Of a DNA stretch of 64,000 nt, positions 34,919 through 47,800 are shown in pieces (the stretch's first letter is position 1; each line of letters begins with the position of its first letter). The notes below the pieces were generated by a model that saw only the letters and a program-made list of their open reading frames with translations, ran no database searches and was not told where the DNA came from. The position numbers and the translations under genes are program-made. Source of the DNA: Rhopalosiphum padi (taxonomy: Eukaryota; Arthropoda; Insecta; Hemiptera; Aphididae); NCBI RefSeq assembly GCF_020882245.1, contig NC_083599.1, positions 19,540,865 through 19,604,864 of the forward strand. The letters run 5' to 3'.

Positions 34919-37900
34919 AACTATAGTTATAAGGATTTAGTAGGTATAATACCTACGAACATTTTATAATCACTCGTTTAATTTATTCATTATAAGTTGA
35001 GCAACACATAACAAATTTGAATTCCATAAATGCAAAATTCGCAATATATTGTAGTCTTATACTCTTATACATGTAAGACGCAACAGGCTACACGCCCTTT
35101 TAGAGTACGTGTTAATACAATTAATATTCCAAAACAAAATCACTTAAAAATATATTTACAAAGAAAACAAAACAATGTTGTTAATCCAAGAAATTTCAAA
35201 CTTTGTTAACACTATAAAAGAACATTATCAATACATGTATAATTATGTATCACAAACAGTATTTTTAATCCAGAGCAAAGAGTAGGAGCTATTGGTTTAA
35301 TAATGTCGTGTATCTGGTAGGTGGTAAAATAATTATAACAATTCGTACAGAAAATTTACAAAAATAACAGTTTTGGTAATAGTATTATTTAAAAAATGTA
35401 AATTAGAAAAAAGTTATTAACGGGTAGGTTAATATATCTCTATCCATTTTATACATGCTTACAATGTAAATATATAATAAATGTTTTTAAAATATTTTTA
35501 TAATAAACCTCTAAATAAGTTTAATGATAATTTAGGATAAACTATTATTACAAAAATATTCATAGTCTGTATTATAGGTATGACAAGTACTTAAGTACCT
35601 AATATATGTTACCAAATGGCACATATTATGTTCCATTGACTAATTCCGTAAATTCAATGCATATCGTACGATAATATTGATTATTATTAATAAATAATCT
35701 CACCATATCTTAAAACATTTTAACTTATAATTTATTGGCGCAGGTTACAATTTAATAAATAAATGTAACTATACAAAGTATAAACTTAATAAGTCAAAAA
35801 CTCATAACCGTAGACATTAGATATAGATATAGATTGCCTACTTATAACAACTAACCTTTTTAAAAAAAGTGCATTAACTTTATTTCATTTAGGTACTTAC
35901 CTAAAGGCTAAAAGTAATATTCTATTAACTAAATTTTTAAATATGTGGCATGAATTGAAGTGGAAACGAAGGTAATGGCTTATTATAATTTAAAATATCT
36001 TATGTAAAAGATAGCAAATATTCGTAAGTATAGAGGCGGTAAGATATAATATACGGGTAAAAAAAAATTATTATGATTATCAAAACCAGTAATACCCTAT
36101 GGTTTATAATATGTATACAAGTAAAGTCTTAATCATTAGTTTTAGAAAATGTCATATAAGTATTATGTTTATATTAAACCTATTTTAATATAATTAAAAA
36201 CTTAAGTTAGTAAATATATTACTACTACCTATATCCGTTATACATATTAATATATTATAGTTTCTCTTGTTTATAAGTTAATCACTTTGAAGTTTAATTA
36301 GTTTTCATTAAATAAGTTGGTTTGTAGTAAATAAACCTATTTATTTTTAAAGGAAAAATTTGTTAAAAGACAAAAGTACACGTCATGGTATATGCTATAT
36401 TATCCAATTGAAATCATGGTAACTAAGTATTAAATATTTTGGAAATTCAGTAATGTACCTATAATACACTGATAGCTATTACAGCTATTATTGGTAAATA
36501 TTGATCAGTTAATCTCGATTCATAAAGCATTTTTACATAATAATAATATCGATAAATAGTAAATACTGATAAATTAATAATGATGATATCACTGTCCTTT
36601 AAACTTAGCTCGGTAGGTGTAATCAGAAGATATATTATCAAATTAAATTATATTGCTGTGAATTTCTACACATTTTCATAGATTTTATTTATTTTTAAGA
36701 ACTTACAGTTTTAATGACAAATTATATTTAGTATTGAAGTTTTTTATTAAATAAGTAAGAGCTAGAATACTTGTCAAAGTGGCAACATTATTATTAAAAT
36801 CACTGTGACAAGTATACAGTTTCTACGTGAATTTTGTAATAAAACGAATTTACCACTAAAAAATAATAGAAATAATAAAAGTTAAATAATTAATTGTATT
36901 TCTTATTTCTATTAAATTCCGAGTGCGTTTTTAATGTGTCAAAAATTTTCAAATCAACATAATTGGTTAAATATTTAAATTCTTATAGTTTTAATAATAC
37001 ATTTTTATATTTACAACAAAATATTTAATTTGATCACAGATTTATTTTATTATGATTTATCATATTGTCGTTGTCGAATTACATTAAATATTGGTTTTTA
37101 ATTAAAGGAATATTATAATTATGGTATACGTAAAATTATGTAATATGGTTAATTACCATCAATAAATATATTAATAATAATATACCCGTTGGTGCAATCG
37201 AGTGGATAATTTAAATTGAAGGCTTCGTCCTTCAAATATTTATAGAAAATTACCAAATAATATTGAATACATAATATTATTAAAGCAAGTTATTTTTTTT
37301 CTTACTAGTCAAAACATTGGCTAGAAAGAGTATGCTGAAAAATCATTTTTAAGAGTTATCTTCATCATATTAGTAATAGGTATACTATAGTTTGAAATAC
37401 ATTTTAAATGTATTGATTATGAACCGAAAAAATCATACTTAAATAAAATTCATGCTTTTCAGTTTTTACACCGATGAGTATCCAACACGCAGTTATTTAT
37501 ATCCAACCAAACTCTTCGTAATTATATTGTTATGTAAACTATTGAAGAAGAAGCATGAATCTTCTTTTTTATACATGTTTTCATAGGCAACTTAAAATCG
37601 TGATAATCCTCCAATAAATTATCTTTCCATCTTAACACTACCATAATACCATGGTGTGAAATTCTTCAGCGAACCCTCGATGAAGACTAAAAAGGATAAA
37701 ACTATCCACTATGTTTTGTTATACTAAAAATATTTATTTAAGTTTATTTTAATAATATAAATTAACTTATAATATAAAATATAATATAACAAAACCGTTA
37801 ACCAAAAAAGAAAATTTTCAAGGTTAGTGTCGCTAATGGGTAGTTAAATAACTCTTTCATAGTGTACCTAACTACTAACTTATAAATTAATTTTGTACAA

Positions 37901-40362
37901 GATTGTTTATTTAAAAAAAAATGTTGTTCTTTTAAATACCCAATTAGGTATATGAACAATATTAATGTAAATTTATATTTATTAATTAAGAATTAATAAA
38001 GAAAAAATATAAAGGCTACTACAGCCATCCCAAAAAATTGTTGATATATAGTTACGCTAATGAATTTATTAATTTACCATTGTCATTATATTATATGTCA
38101 TGTATACATTTTAGAATTAATTTCTAAATAATAAGCTACAATCACATTGTAAAAAAAAAATCATGATAAAAACATTATAATTTATATTAATTCATTTAAA
38201 GTAAATGAAATAGTTTGTTTTAACAGAGTATTATGGGGCTTATAGGGCCATCTCAATAACAACAAATTGAATATGGTAAAGAGCATAAAATCGTTGACCA
38301 AATTTTTGTTATAAATAAATAAAAATTGTTTTTTTATTGTGGTGAAAATGGTAATGAATTTTTCTTTGTTAACCGCTTTACAAATTGTTCATATTTTTTA
38401 TAAAAATTGTTTGTAATTATTTGTACGTTTTTCATAATTAAAAATACTGAAATTATAACATTGAACAATTGTAATATGATAAAAAACATTAAAAACAAAT
38501 TATTGAAATGCAATTTTGAAAATTTTATGTATAATATGGTTAATTTATAATAGATATAGTAAAAATATAGAAATGCATAGAAATTAACCTTGATCAACAC
38601 TGCGAATGTGTCTAATATTTTTTCTTTATAATACATAAAATCTTTGAATATTATTTTTTCATCTTAAATTAATATTAATATTAATAATATTGTTAACTAA
38701 AGCCTAAATTGTCAAGATTTTAATTTTGTAAATTATAATTATTATATTCAATTTGTTCAAGAAACTGAATTTAAAAATAGCTTATTGTAAAAATTACATT
38801 TCCGATCATGTAATATTAAAATTGCACAGTTGAGGTTGTCGGGCAACCCACTCACATCCCATTGAACGGTCCTGTATGGCTGTATACGGTAAAATGACTA
38901 GTTTAGAAAGATGTGATACGTTTAATTATATAGTTTCAAATGCCGCAATGTCAGTTCGAATGCTAAGTATCTTTAAAATATAAAATATTTTGCATATATT
39001 TATAGTAAACTATTATATGCACATGATATTATTATTATTATTACCTGTTATAATTCAGGTTTTAATTTTGTTCAAAAGGATACAATGATACATATATTAT
39101 GATATATTTACACCGTCCACTTTGATTATATAGCTGAAAAATAATTCGTGAACAGCATAAATTAAAGCGATAATCATCTTTTCGGTTAAATAATTGGATT
39201 TTCATTTATAAGACGTATACAACCCACATCGCTGGTTTCAAAGTCAATATTTTACAGACGATACGTGTCTAAAAACCATATCCAACTTTAAAAATAAAAT
39301 TCTTACATTTTCATTACACGTAGTGTTAAATCAATAATTAATATTATACTTATTATGATTATTTACGTGACAATCCTATAATATTATAGATAGTGTCATG
39401 TATCTGTTAGGTATAATGTAATAAATTTGATTCTGTTTAAATCTGCAAATTCAATCGTTATTTATACTCAAAACGCAATATATATTATCTATATAAACAT
39501 ATATATTTGTATAGAACTTTCATACTGAATGAGGTTGAGAGATTATTTTCTAAGATTCCGGTAAGTTTTATGGAACATAATTATATGTAAAAAAAATATA
39601 CAATAGTCACTATGTTTAAAGTAAATCAAAAGTTAAAGTAACTAATATCAATATAGGTAGGTGCTTATTACTTTAACTACTAATACAATCAGTTGACTAA
39701 TAAATTATATTATAAACAATAGAGGCATAGAACTTTATTTGACGATATTGACTTTATTTTACACAATAAACATTTATTAATTTAATTATTAATCAATCGA
39801 CGCAACAACTAAATTGACTAAAAAAAAGGTTACAAAATTTAGATTTTGGGGTATGGTTGACTATAAAATTATGTATTGCTACTACTGAAAATGTATCGGG
39901 CACCACTGCTTATGTATAATATAACTATAAAACATTTAATATATAATGTCATATTTCAAGCGATTAATCAGTTGGTAGCAGAACTCCAAAAATAAAAAAA
40001 TGTTGGGTCGAAAACTAGATTTATTATAAATAATGATCTCATTAAAGATACGAATACATCAACAAATAATAGCGCGAATTGTGACAATGAACCCAATAAC
40101 TCCATTTTTTTTTTTTTTTAATACCTGTAGGGTTGTGACCTATTTTCTATTAAAAGACACAGTTCACAAAAAGCCTACCTATTATTAGGTGTACAGTGTC
40201 ATCATAATTACAAGGATGTCGAGTTTATGCTAGAACAAACTCTCGAATGACAACAATTGAATAATGTAACGGTTTAAAGGCCGAAAAATAATTTCATCTC
40301 AACAATTGAATAAAAATCTTAATATTCACGTTGATTTTAATAAATGATTATTATGTACAAGT
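34919..40362. other. RYa upstream region and AT-rich non-coding DNA
   Basis: The RYa promoter and any 5' non-coding exon should lie here or slightly inside but were not located. Two exon-like scraps were noticed and not accepted: a - strand segment near 37700-37630 after ATCCTTTTTAG, and a + strand segment near 38832-38886. The 100-codon - strand frame at 38334-38636 is of a length expected about once by chance here and shows no domain. Confidence 0.45.
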
Positions 40363-40520
40363 TTAGTAGAAGTGTTAAATTTGAATTCAATAATTAATTA
40401 TTGAGTATGAAAAACGATTTAGAATAAAGTTTTTGGAGAGAAATCGTTATTTTACGTTTGAATATACAATTTTGTCAAGATATAAACTTCATTAATAATG
40501 CTCATAAAAAAATGGACGTA
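40363..40520 (+). repeat. Dispersed repeat copy
   Basis: Shares GTGTTAAATTTGAATTCAAT (40372-40391) with 33252-33271, followed by AATTATTGAGTATGAAAAACGATT. A more diverged copy lies near 42640-42735. Confidence 0.6.
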
Positions 40521-43471
40521 CCTGTTTTAGTCTGAATTTTTTCTAAAAATTTATTCTAGTATAATAAACTTATGAAGAATCTTGAAAACTTGTATTACAT
40601 TTTCAAGCTTTGGGTATTAAAATCAAACATCTTATGAAGTCTAATTTACAGCAATAATTTTCAATTAGTGTGATATGTCAACATTGTCAAATGTTGTCAT
40701 AAAAAAAAAATCACGAGTACTTATGGATTTTTTTAAATATTAATTGTTGCTCTAAGAACAAATTATGAATAACCTTGTATTAAATATTCAAGTTTTTAAC
40801 TTGCTATAAAAATTGTATAAAAACGTAGTTTTCCGAATACGTGCCCCCCTCCCCACTGGTCAATTTTAATCGTTACTTGCTTACTTCTGTAGCTTTGTTT
40901 ATTGTTTAGTTTCATTTAATAATGTTTTATTCCTAACGGCTGTCCGTGATCATACTGGTTACTACTTAAATTTATTAATTAATTTAAAAATGAGTTAATA
41001 TTTAATAAAATGTTTTATTTTATATGCACTATTGAAATTCTATAATTTTTCTTTTGATTATCAACTATAGTTTTGATTTTTTTTAAGATAATCAAGTACT
41101 CACGAAGTTATATAAAAAATAAACTTTAATCTAAAAACTAAATAAAACAATTATTATAATATTTATAATATAATACATATTATATAAATAAATAATAATA
41201 CCTAATATATTAATAACATATAAAATAAATAAGTTAAGTAGGTCATTTAAACATTAAAATCAAAATATTATTATAAAGTATAGATAATAATATGTTTAAT
41301 TTTATATTTTAAGTGGAGCAATGAATGTACTAGTTTTGCAAAAAATTGTATAAATCTTTATATAACTAAAATAAAAATATCAATATATCAGTATAAATTT
41401 TACATTAATTATTTTTTCAAAATGCTAAATAATCACTAGTTGTAAGTACTAAACATTATTATCTATTTATTCTATTTTAATGTAAATATTTGAATAGAAT
41501 ATATTGTATAGAGCAAATATTCCCTAATTTATAATTTTCTGTGAAATTTCTCGGTTTTCTTTTGTGCTGATTTAAAAAAAAAAAAAAATAGCTATACAAA
41601 TATATAATAAAACTGGACCTATATTATATTATCGATAGTTTATACTACGTCACTTTAAAAAGATTGATGAATGACGATATGTAATTTTTTTTTTTTGGTA
41701 TTCAAAAATAAATCAATATATTATCGAGCTCGAGTCTATTTATAGCTGTAACTGAAGGGAATCATTGGTTAATTATTTGCGTTGCCCTTTGTGACGGAAT
41801 CGGTGTAGCTATACCTTCACTCAAGTAAAAAAAAAGGTCTTATCAAATTAATCGCATCCCGCAAATTATAACTACAAATTTCCTGAAATTAAGCTAATTG
41901 TACAAAGATACTGTAGTATAATATACTATATAGTATATGATAATATCTTGTTTTTAAATTATAATACTATTATTTTATTAAATACTGACGTTTATTTCAA
42001 ACTTAAAAATATGTGATACAATACAAAAAAACTCTGTGAGCTTTGTTGTTTATAATAAGATATAAAGTAGAATAATATTTATGATGTGTACAAATATCAT
42101 ATAGATCAATAGCCAATATAGGTATGTATACCTAGAAATTAGAATACACTAAATTTTAATTAAAATTAAACTATTAATGTTTCCTTCTTATCCCTAAATA
42201 GATTCTTACATTAATAAAACTAAATCATGAGATATTTATAACCTGTGTGGGATTGGAATCTCTAAAGTTTTAAAGTAATGTATAACAGGAAAAAAAGTTT
42301 TTTTATTTCTTATATTATTATAATAAATTCAATGTAGGTATTGTATTTTTTATTCTAAATATTTTTTTGTAAGATTTAATGCTGCGTAAAAAATTAAGAA
42401 CGACTATTAAGGTATGTTTAAAAATAACATGTTTATAAATTAATATTAACTTTAAAAAATGTAATCATATAACGAATTTTAATGTATTTTGAAAAAGGTC
42501 GTCTTTTTGAAAATATTACTTCAATTTTTAACTTTTAGAGTGGTTTCCAGAAAATTATATCTACTTTGAAGGGTTAAAAATAATGAAGTGGGAAAAATTG
42601 GGCAGTCAGCAACGGTTACGTTGTACATTTGTACAGCAGGTATAGATTGTAGTAATTTCATCATCGAGTAGGTTATTGTTATAGATAAATTAAGTTTTAA
42701 TTCAATAATAAATTATTGCATATAAAATATTATCCTTATGAATAATATTTTATATTTTTGAATGACAACAAGATAACTAAATTTAAGCAATAATATATTA
42801 ATAAATAAATATATTTTACATAAAACGTCTAGGTATTATAATAAATCCTACTTAAATATTTCAAAATGTTTGGAATTCACTAAGAACTACTCATGAAAAA
42901 TCTTACATAAATATTTAATCATCAGCTATTAAAATTGAAAATATTATATATTTTTAACAACAAAATAAATTAAAAATTTTTTTGATTTAAAAAAAAAAAA
43001 TTTAAACTTCAAATGCATATAACAAAATTCGTTACTACGTATTTTTAAAAATTTTTATAAGAAAAAATTATTAAGAGCCTTAAATTAGATTATCAAACTA
43101 ATACTTATTGTGGAATAAGTAGTATCTGCAAAAAAAAATAATAACAAAATCTAAAACTGGCTGTTTTTGCGTTAAAATTCTGTTTAGAAATTCAAGATTG
43201 AAGTATTTTTTAGTGATCCTAAAATCAAAGACAGATAAAATAAACCACAAATACATAGATAAAAACAAAGGAATAATTGTAATATCAATAATTCATTAAT
43301 CGGGTTCCGTTCGGAATCTAAAAATCTACAGAATTTTTTTTAATTTATAGAAAAAAACAAAAACGTGTAACCAGTATAAGAGTAAATCAATTTAAGTTTA
43401 TTGTTGTAATTTAAAATAATACATAACTATAGATACTTAAAAATTAAAATACTTGACATTTTCGCAAAATA
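40521..43471. other. AT-rich non-coding stretch
   Basis: No gene seen. A GTGCCCCCCTCCCCACTGG block near 40842-40860 resembles a hAT-MITE end (complement CAGTGGGGAGG) but no second end or duplication was found. Confidence 0.5.
42640..42735 (+). repeat. Diverged dispersed repeat copy
   Basis: TTAAGTTTTAATTCAATAATAAATTATTGCATAT follows the same order as the copies at 33.25 and 40.37 kb, with substitutions. Confidence 0.45.
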
Positions 43472-43605
43472 CAGTCGAGTCATGATAACTTGAATTTTTT
43501 TTTTATTCCCCTAAAAATATAAATTATCGAGTTAGGTATCTCGAATAATACATATCTCGAAGCGAATTTATCTCCCTTTAACTTCGACTTATCACAACTT
43601 GACTG
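43472..43605. mobile_element. 134-bp TA-inserting MITE (pogo/Tigger-like)
   Basis: Starts CAGTCGAGTCATGATAACTT and ends with an inverted counterpart (complement CAGTCAAGTTGTGATAAGTC); 18 of the terminal 23 bases match. It is flanked by TA on both sides (43470-43471, 43606-43607). Subterminal TCTCGAA/TTATCGAG words recall the elements at 27544 and 62661. Nearly all of it is terminal-repeat arm, with no coding capacity. Confidence 0.8.
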
Positions 43606-43607
43606 TA

Positions 43608-44317
43608 TTATTATTAACATCTTTTAGTATAAATATTTTGTAATATAATCACTATAAATTATTTACAACTTTGAACTTTTTTTAGTATTTTTTCAATTTA
43701 TGTATGATAATATTATACCAATACAATTTTTATTTAGAAGTACATGAATGCTATAACCTAATTTGAAAATTAATTTTTAGTTTAAAATTCATACAATTTT
43801 CAATTTTAATAATTGAAACTTGAAAATGTAATCTAATGTAATAGTGAAAATACATACGGTATTTTTTTTACTGTAATTTTAAATTCATATTTTGAAGAAA
43901 CTGCAAATTTATTTAAACGAAAAATAACGATTTCAATTAATTTGAAGTAAGTATTTCAAAAAATATTATTCATAGGGACTTGAAACTTTTGATTATTATT
44001 TATTTTATTTATTATAAACTATTTAACTTTCGAAATATTTAGATTAATTGTATATATTGTATTCTATTAAATAATTTATACTACAAACCTATTCATACCA
44101 TTATACGCTTCATCTGCAGTACCTAATATTGTATTAATATTTAAGCTATTAACTGCTATATTGATATTCTAATATATATATATGTAGGTATCAGATTTGT
44201 ACAACGACGAGACTCGCCCGTTATTATTGTTTCTTCTTAATATTATTTTAATCAACTGTCTTTGAATTTGTTTATAATTAGATCGATTATTTTACACATT
44301 ACTCATAAGTCATAATA
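43608..44317. other. AT-rich non-coding stretch
   Basis: Nothing recognised. Confidence 0.5.
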
Positions 44318-44325
44318 CTCATGAT

Positions 44326-44891
44326 TAGGGCTGGGATTTTAATGCCCTTAAAAATCAAGAAAAATGTCTTAAAAAACTCAAAAAATGCATTAAAAAAATG
44401 TCTTCAAAATTTATTTAAAATAGCATACAATTTAAAAAAATTACATTACATGTACATAAATATTTTATTTTACTTCATATATTAATAATATAATAATAAA
44501 TAAATAATTATTCTTTATTGTTACACTAAATCACGAGAACGTGCTTCAGGTTTTCAAATAGAAATGCCCTCCTGTTGTCCACTAGGTAATAAGTTTTTGT
44601 AGATAAAAAAACTCCTTTTCATATATTGTTAGCATATAAATATATTTTTATATTATAAATCTATAATCTAAAATCTTTAATTTTAAATTCAAAAACACCA
44701 AAAATGATTTAAAAACCCCTAAAATGCCCTAAAAAATTAGAAAAATGACCTTAAAATCAAAAATTGTCAAAAAATGCAAAATAAAATTTCTTATTCCAGT
44801 TTAAAAATACCTAAAACATATTTGTAACAAAACGAGCATCGTACAGAAAGCTTCAGAAAAAAATGCAAAGTGCATCGAAATTCCAGCCTTA
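44326..44891. mobile_element. hAT-type non-autonomous element (566 bp) with 8-bp TSD
   Basis: Ends TAGGGCTGGGATTTTAATGC and, inverted, TAAGGCTGGAATTTCGATGC (16 of 20 match). It is flanked by perfect CTCATGAT at 44318-44325 and 44892-44899. Both arms contain repeated AAAAATG-(N)CCTTAAAA-like subterminal words, as transposase-binding repeats of hAT elements often do. The TAGGGCTG end is a known hAT type and differs from the CAGTGGCGT family in this window. Confidence 0.88.
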
Positions 44892-44899
44892 CTCATGAT

Positions 44900-47800
44900 A
44901 GATCCGTATAATAGTTTTAATGTAAATAGACAATAGTGTTATATTTCAAAATATTTATACGCATTATTTTGTGTATATATTATATTATCATACAAAACAT
45001 TTGAAAACAAATTACTCTGTAATTCGTCCTTGTTTTTATATAATAAGTACCATTTCTTCAGAACATTTCCATCCAAAAAATAATGTTATGCCTATGGTAA
45101 TATTATTGCAATGCATTTTGAAATTATCAGTTCGTATAGTTTATAATCAATAAATTATGAAACTTAAAAATATATGAACGAAATTTAATTATGTAATATT
45201 GATATAAAAGTCACAAATAACACAATCGTACGAAAATTGAAAACTAATTTATTTTTTTTAATAAACATTTCCACTATTACGAGCATATTACGTTTGGCTA
45301 TAGCCAACTATATAGTAATATAGTAAATTTGAATATGATAAAAGTTTCTTTTGGTACCATTTAATTATAGATATTACTGTATTAGGTAGGTACATACCTA
45401 AATTTGAAGGTGTGTTATAGCTTATAAAGAAAGAAAAACGAATTCTATACATAAGTAATGCGTATAATTGAATTTCTATGCTCAATTTAATTTTTTTCGA
45501 AAATCTTTAAATATTTTCATAATAAATATAGGTACTCCAGAAGGGAGGTAATTGGAATATAAAGCCATACGTTTTTTATTTAATTGTAAATTTGAAGTTC
45601 TTCAAACTAAGAAATACTTTTATAAGATATTTTACTGGATTATTTTATGACATTTAGAGAGAACTTTTTAAAAAAAAACCATGTTTTTTTGATTAAGTTA
45701 ATATTTTTATCACACGCAATTATTGTATTACCTTTTTAATTATCTTATCTACTTAATATTAAAATAATTAAAATATTAACTTAAACGTATTTTAGTATAT
45801 TATTATAAAAGTACACAAAGCTTCGCACTGTGTTTATTCGAATAATAACTCTAGTAATCAATAAATTAATTTTTAATAAAAAAAAATCATTCGAAATTAC
45901 TTTTTGATTATTTATAATAAATATGTAAAATTATAGTTCTAAAAAACTATATGAAATTAAATTAATAATTTCATTGATGAAAATAAAATAATACAGCCTG
46001 TGGGTATTCAATACAGTATTAGTCTCTAAAAGAATTTATAAAATGTTTACTATATATTACTGAAATACATAATTATTGTTATAAAACTTTTATTTCACTA
46101 CTGTAAAATGAATCAAATCTATTTATTATTTTACATATTTACAATTATAAAATTGGTTTAAAACCAATATTTATATTGGTATTAAAATTTACGAAAATAA
46201 GCACTAAATATTTAAATTTAAATAATATTTAAATTTATAACAATGACGATTCTATTCACTGATAATTATTTTTTTATAAATTGATAATATCAATTTATTA
46301 CGAGCAAGAATTTTCGTTTTTCTTATGTTTTTTTGGGAAAAAGGATCTATAATAACTAACTACATTTGTGTGTATAATTATCGTATGTAGATACCATACC
46401 TGTATCAATAACTTAATGATGTACAGACATTGAAATGGATTAATATAAATTAAGCATTTTTGATCAAATTAAATACCTATCTGTATTTTTATGACGTGTG
46501 ATACCTAACTTTAATATCACTCGTATAGCATTATTAGACTTTTTTTGAAGTTTGAATAGTTATTGTTTTAGTTTATTATAAATTAAATAAATTATTTTTT
46601 TTTTAGAAATTTAAAGTTAATTTATTATATTTAATTCAATATTAAGAAAAAAAATATTGCATACAATTATAAAAACAATTTTTGTTTAAGATTATGTATT
46701 TATGAAAAGAATTATATTATTAGAATTCAGCTAACAAGTTATCATCACTTAAAAATTGTCCTTAATTGCGACCTCTTAAAATAAATTATGATATACTTAT
46801 AACACTATTAGTCTGAATTAAAAAATCAAAAGATATATATTTATAGAATTATTTATTTTTTCAAAGCGTGTTTTAATAAATTAATTTAACTCATATGAAA
46901 TATGAATAAGGTGTATATAAGTAAGTATTCAATATGAATACAACTAGCTTATTAGTTAAAGCATAATTTTGGACCCACTCAATAGACGCATAGACCCTTG
47001 TAAATTATTTCTATTCCCGCTAATAGCATATCTTTGGAGCTTGATATTTGGTAATAAATGATTCAAATCGCAAGCTATCATGTTATTTATAAGGTAAACA
47101 AGTTTCCGGTTACAGTTTCTTTTAGACTATCATAATAAATAAAGGGTTGAATTTAATCTTTCGTCGTGTTCTTTAATACACGAACGTATTTTTTAGAAAT
47201 AATAATATAGGTATTATAATGTTTATGTATTAAAAAATTGTATACCTGCAATACATATAATTATCTCATTGTAAAATATAAATACATAAAATACCGACAC
47301 CATACACTTTTTATTAAACTATGTCACCTAATAATAGAGTATAAATAGTATAATATAACATATAATTTATACAGTTTGTATTTTATAATTATGACAAAAC
47401 CTTAAATGCAGTGTGAATTCATTGAGCTTTAAATAATTGAGATATGCGAACAATCACATTTTATATTCATAATATGTTATGGATTAATTCAAAACGATTA
47501 TTGTATTTGTACTTGCAGAAATAATAAGTTTGAAAACATTTAATAATAGATAACAATGATGTTAACAATTACTAATGAAAACACCGTGGAACGTAAGCAT
47601 ATTGTAACAATAATTTTACTTTCATTAAAACGACAATAATAATTTGTTATAGCGATTAAATTAATATCAATATTAACAATAAATTCATAGTTTAATTGAT
47701 TTTTTTTTTTTTTAATTGAACATAAAAAATGTTTTTAATATTATTCTACATTGTTGGAGGATTATTACAAAAAATATTTTTTATTAAAATATATCATTTA

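Noticed and set aside
37630..37700. Minus-strand exon-like segment after ATCCTTTTTAG
   Set aside because: Good acceptor but only about 22 open codons, no partner exon and no convincing downstream poly(A) signal.
38334..38636. 100-codon minus-strand hydrophobic frame
   Set aside because: Phe/Ile/Tyr-rich from AT-rich DNA. At about 9 percent stop codons, roughly one frame this long is expected by chance in 128 kb of both strands.
38832..38886. Plus-strand exon-like segment between GCACAG and GTAAAA
   Set aside because: Weak acceptor tract and weak donor, no partner exon.
40842..40860. CCCCCCTCCCCACTGG block as a hAT MITE end
   Set aside because: No opposite end and no 8-bp duplication found nearby.
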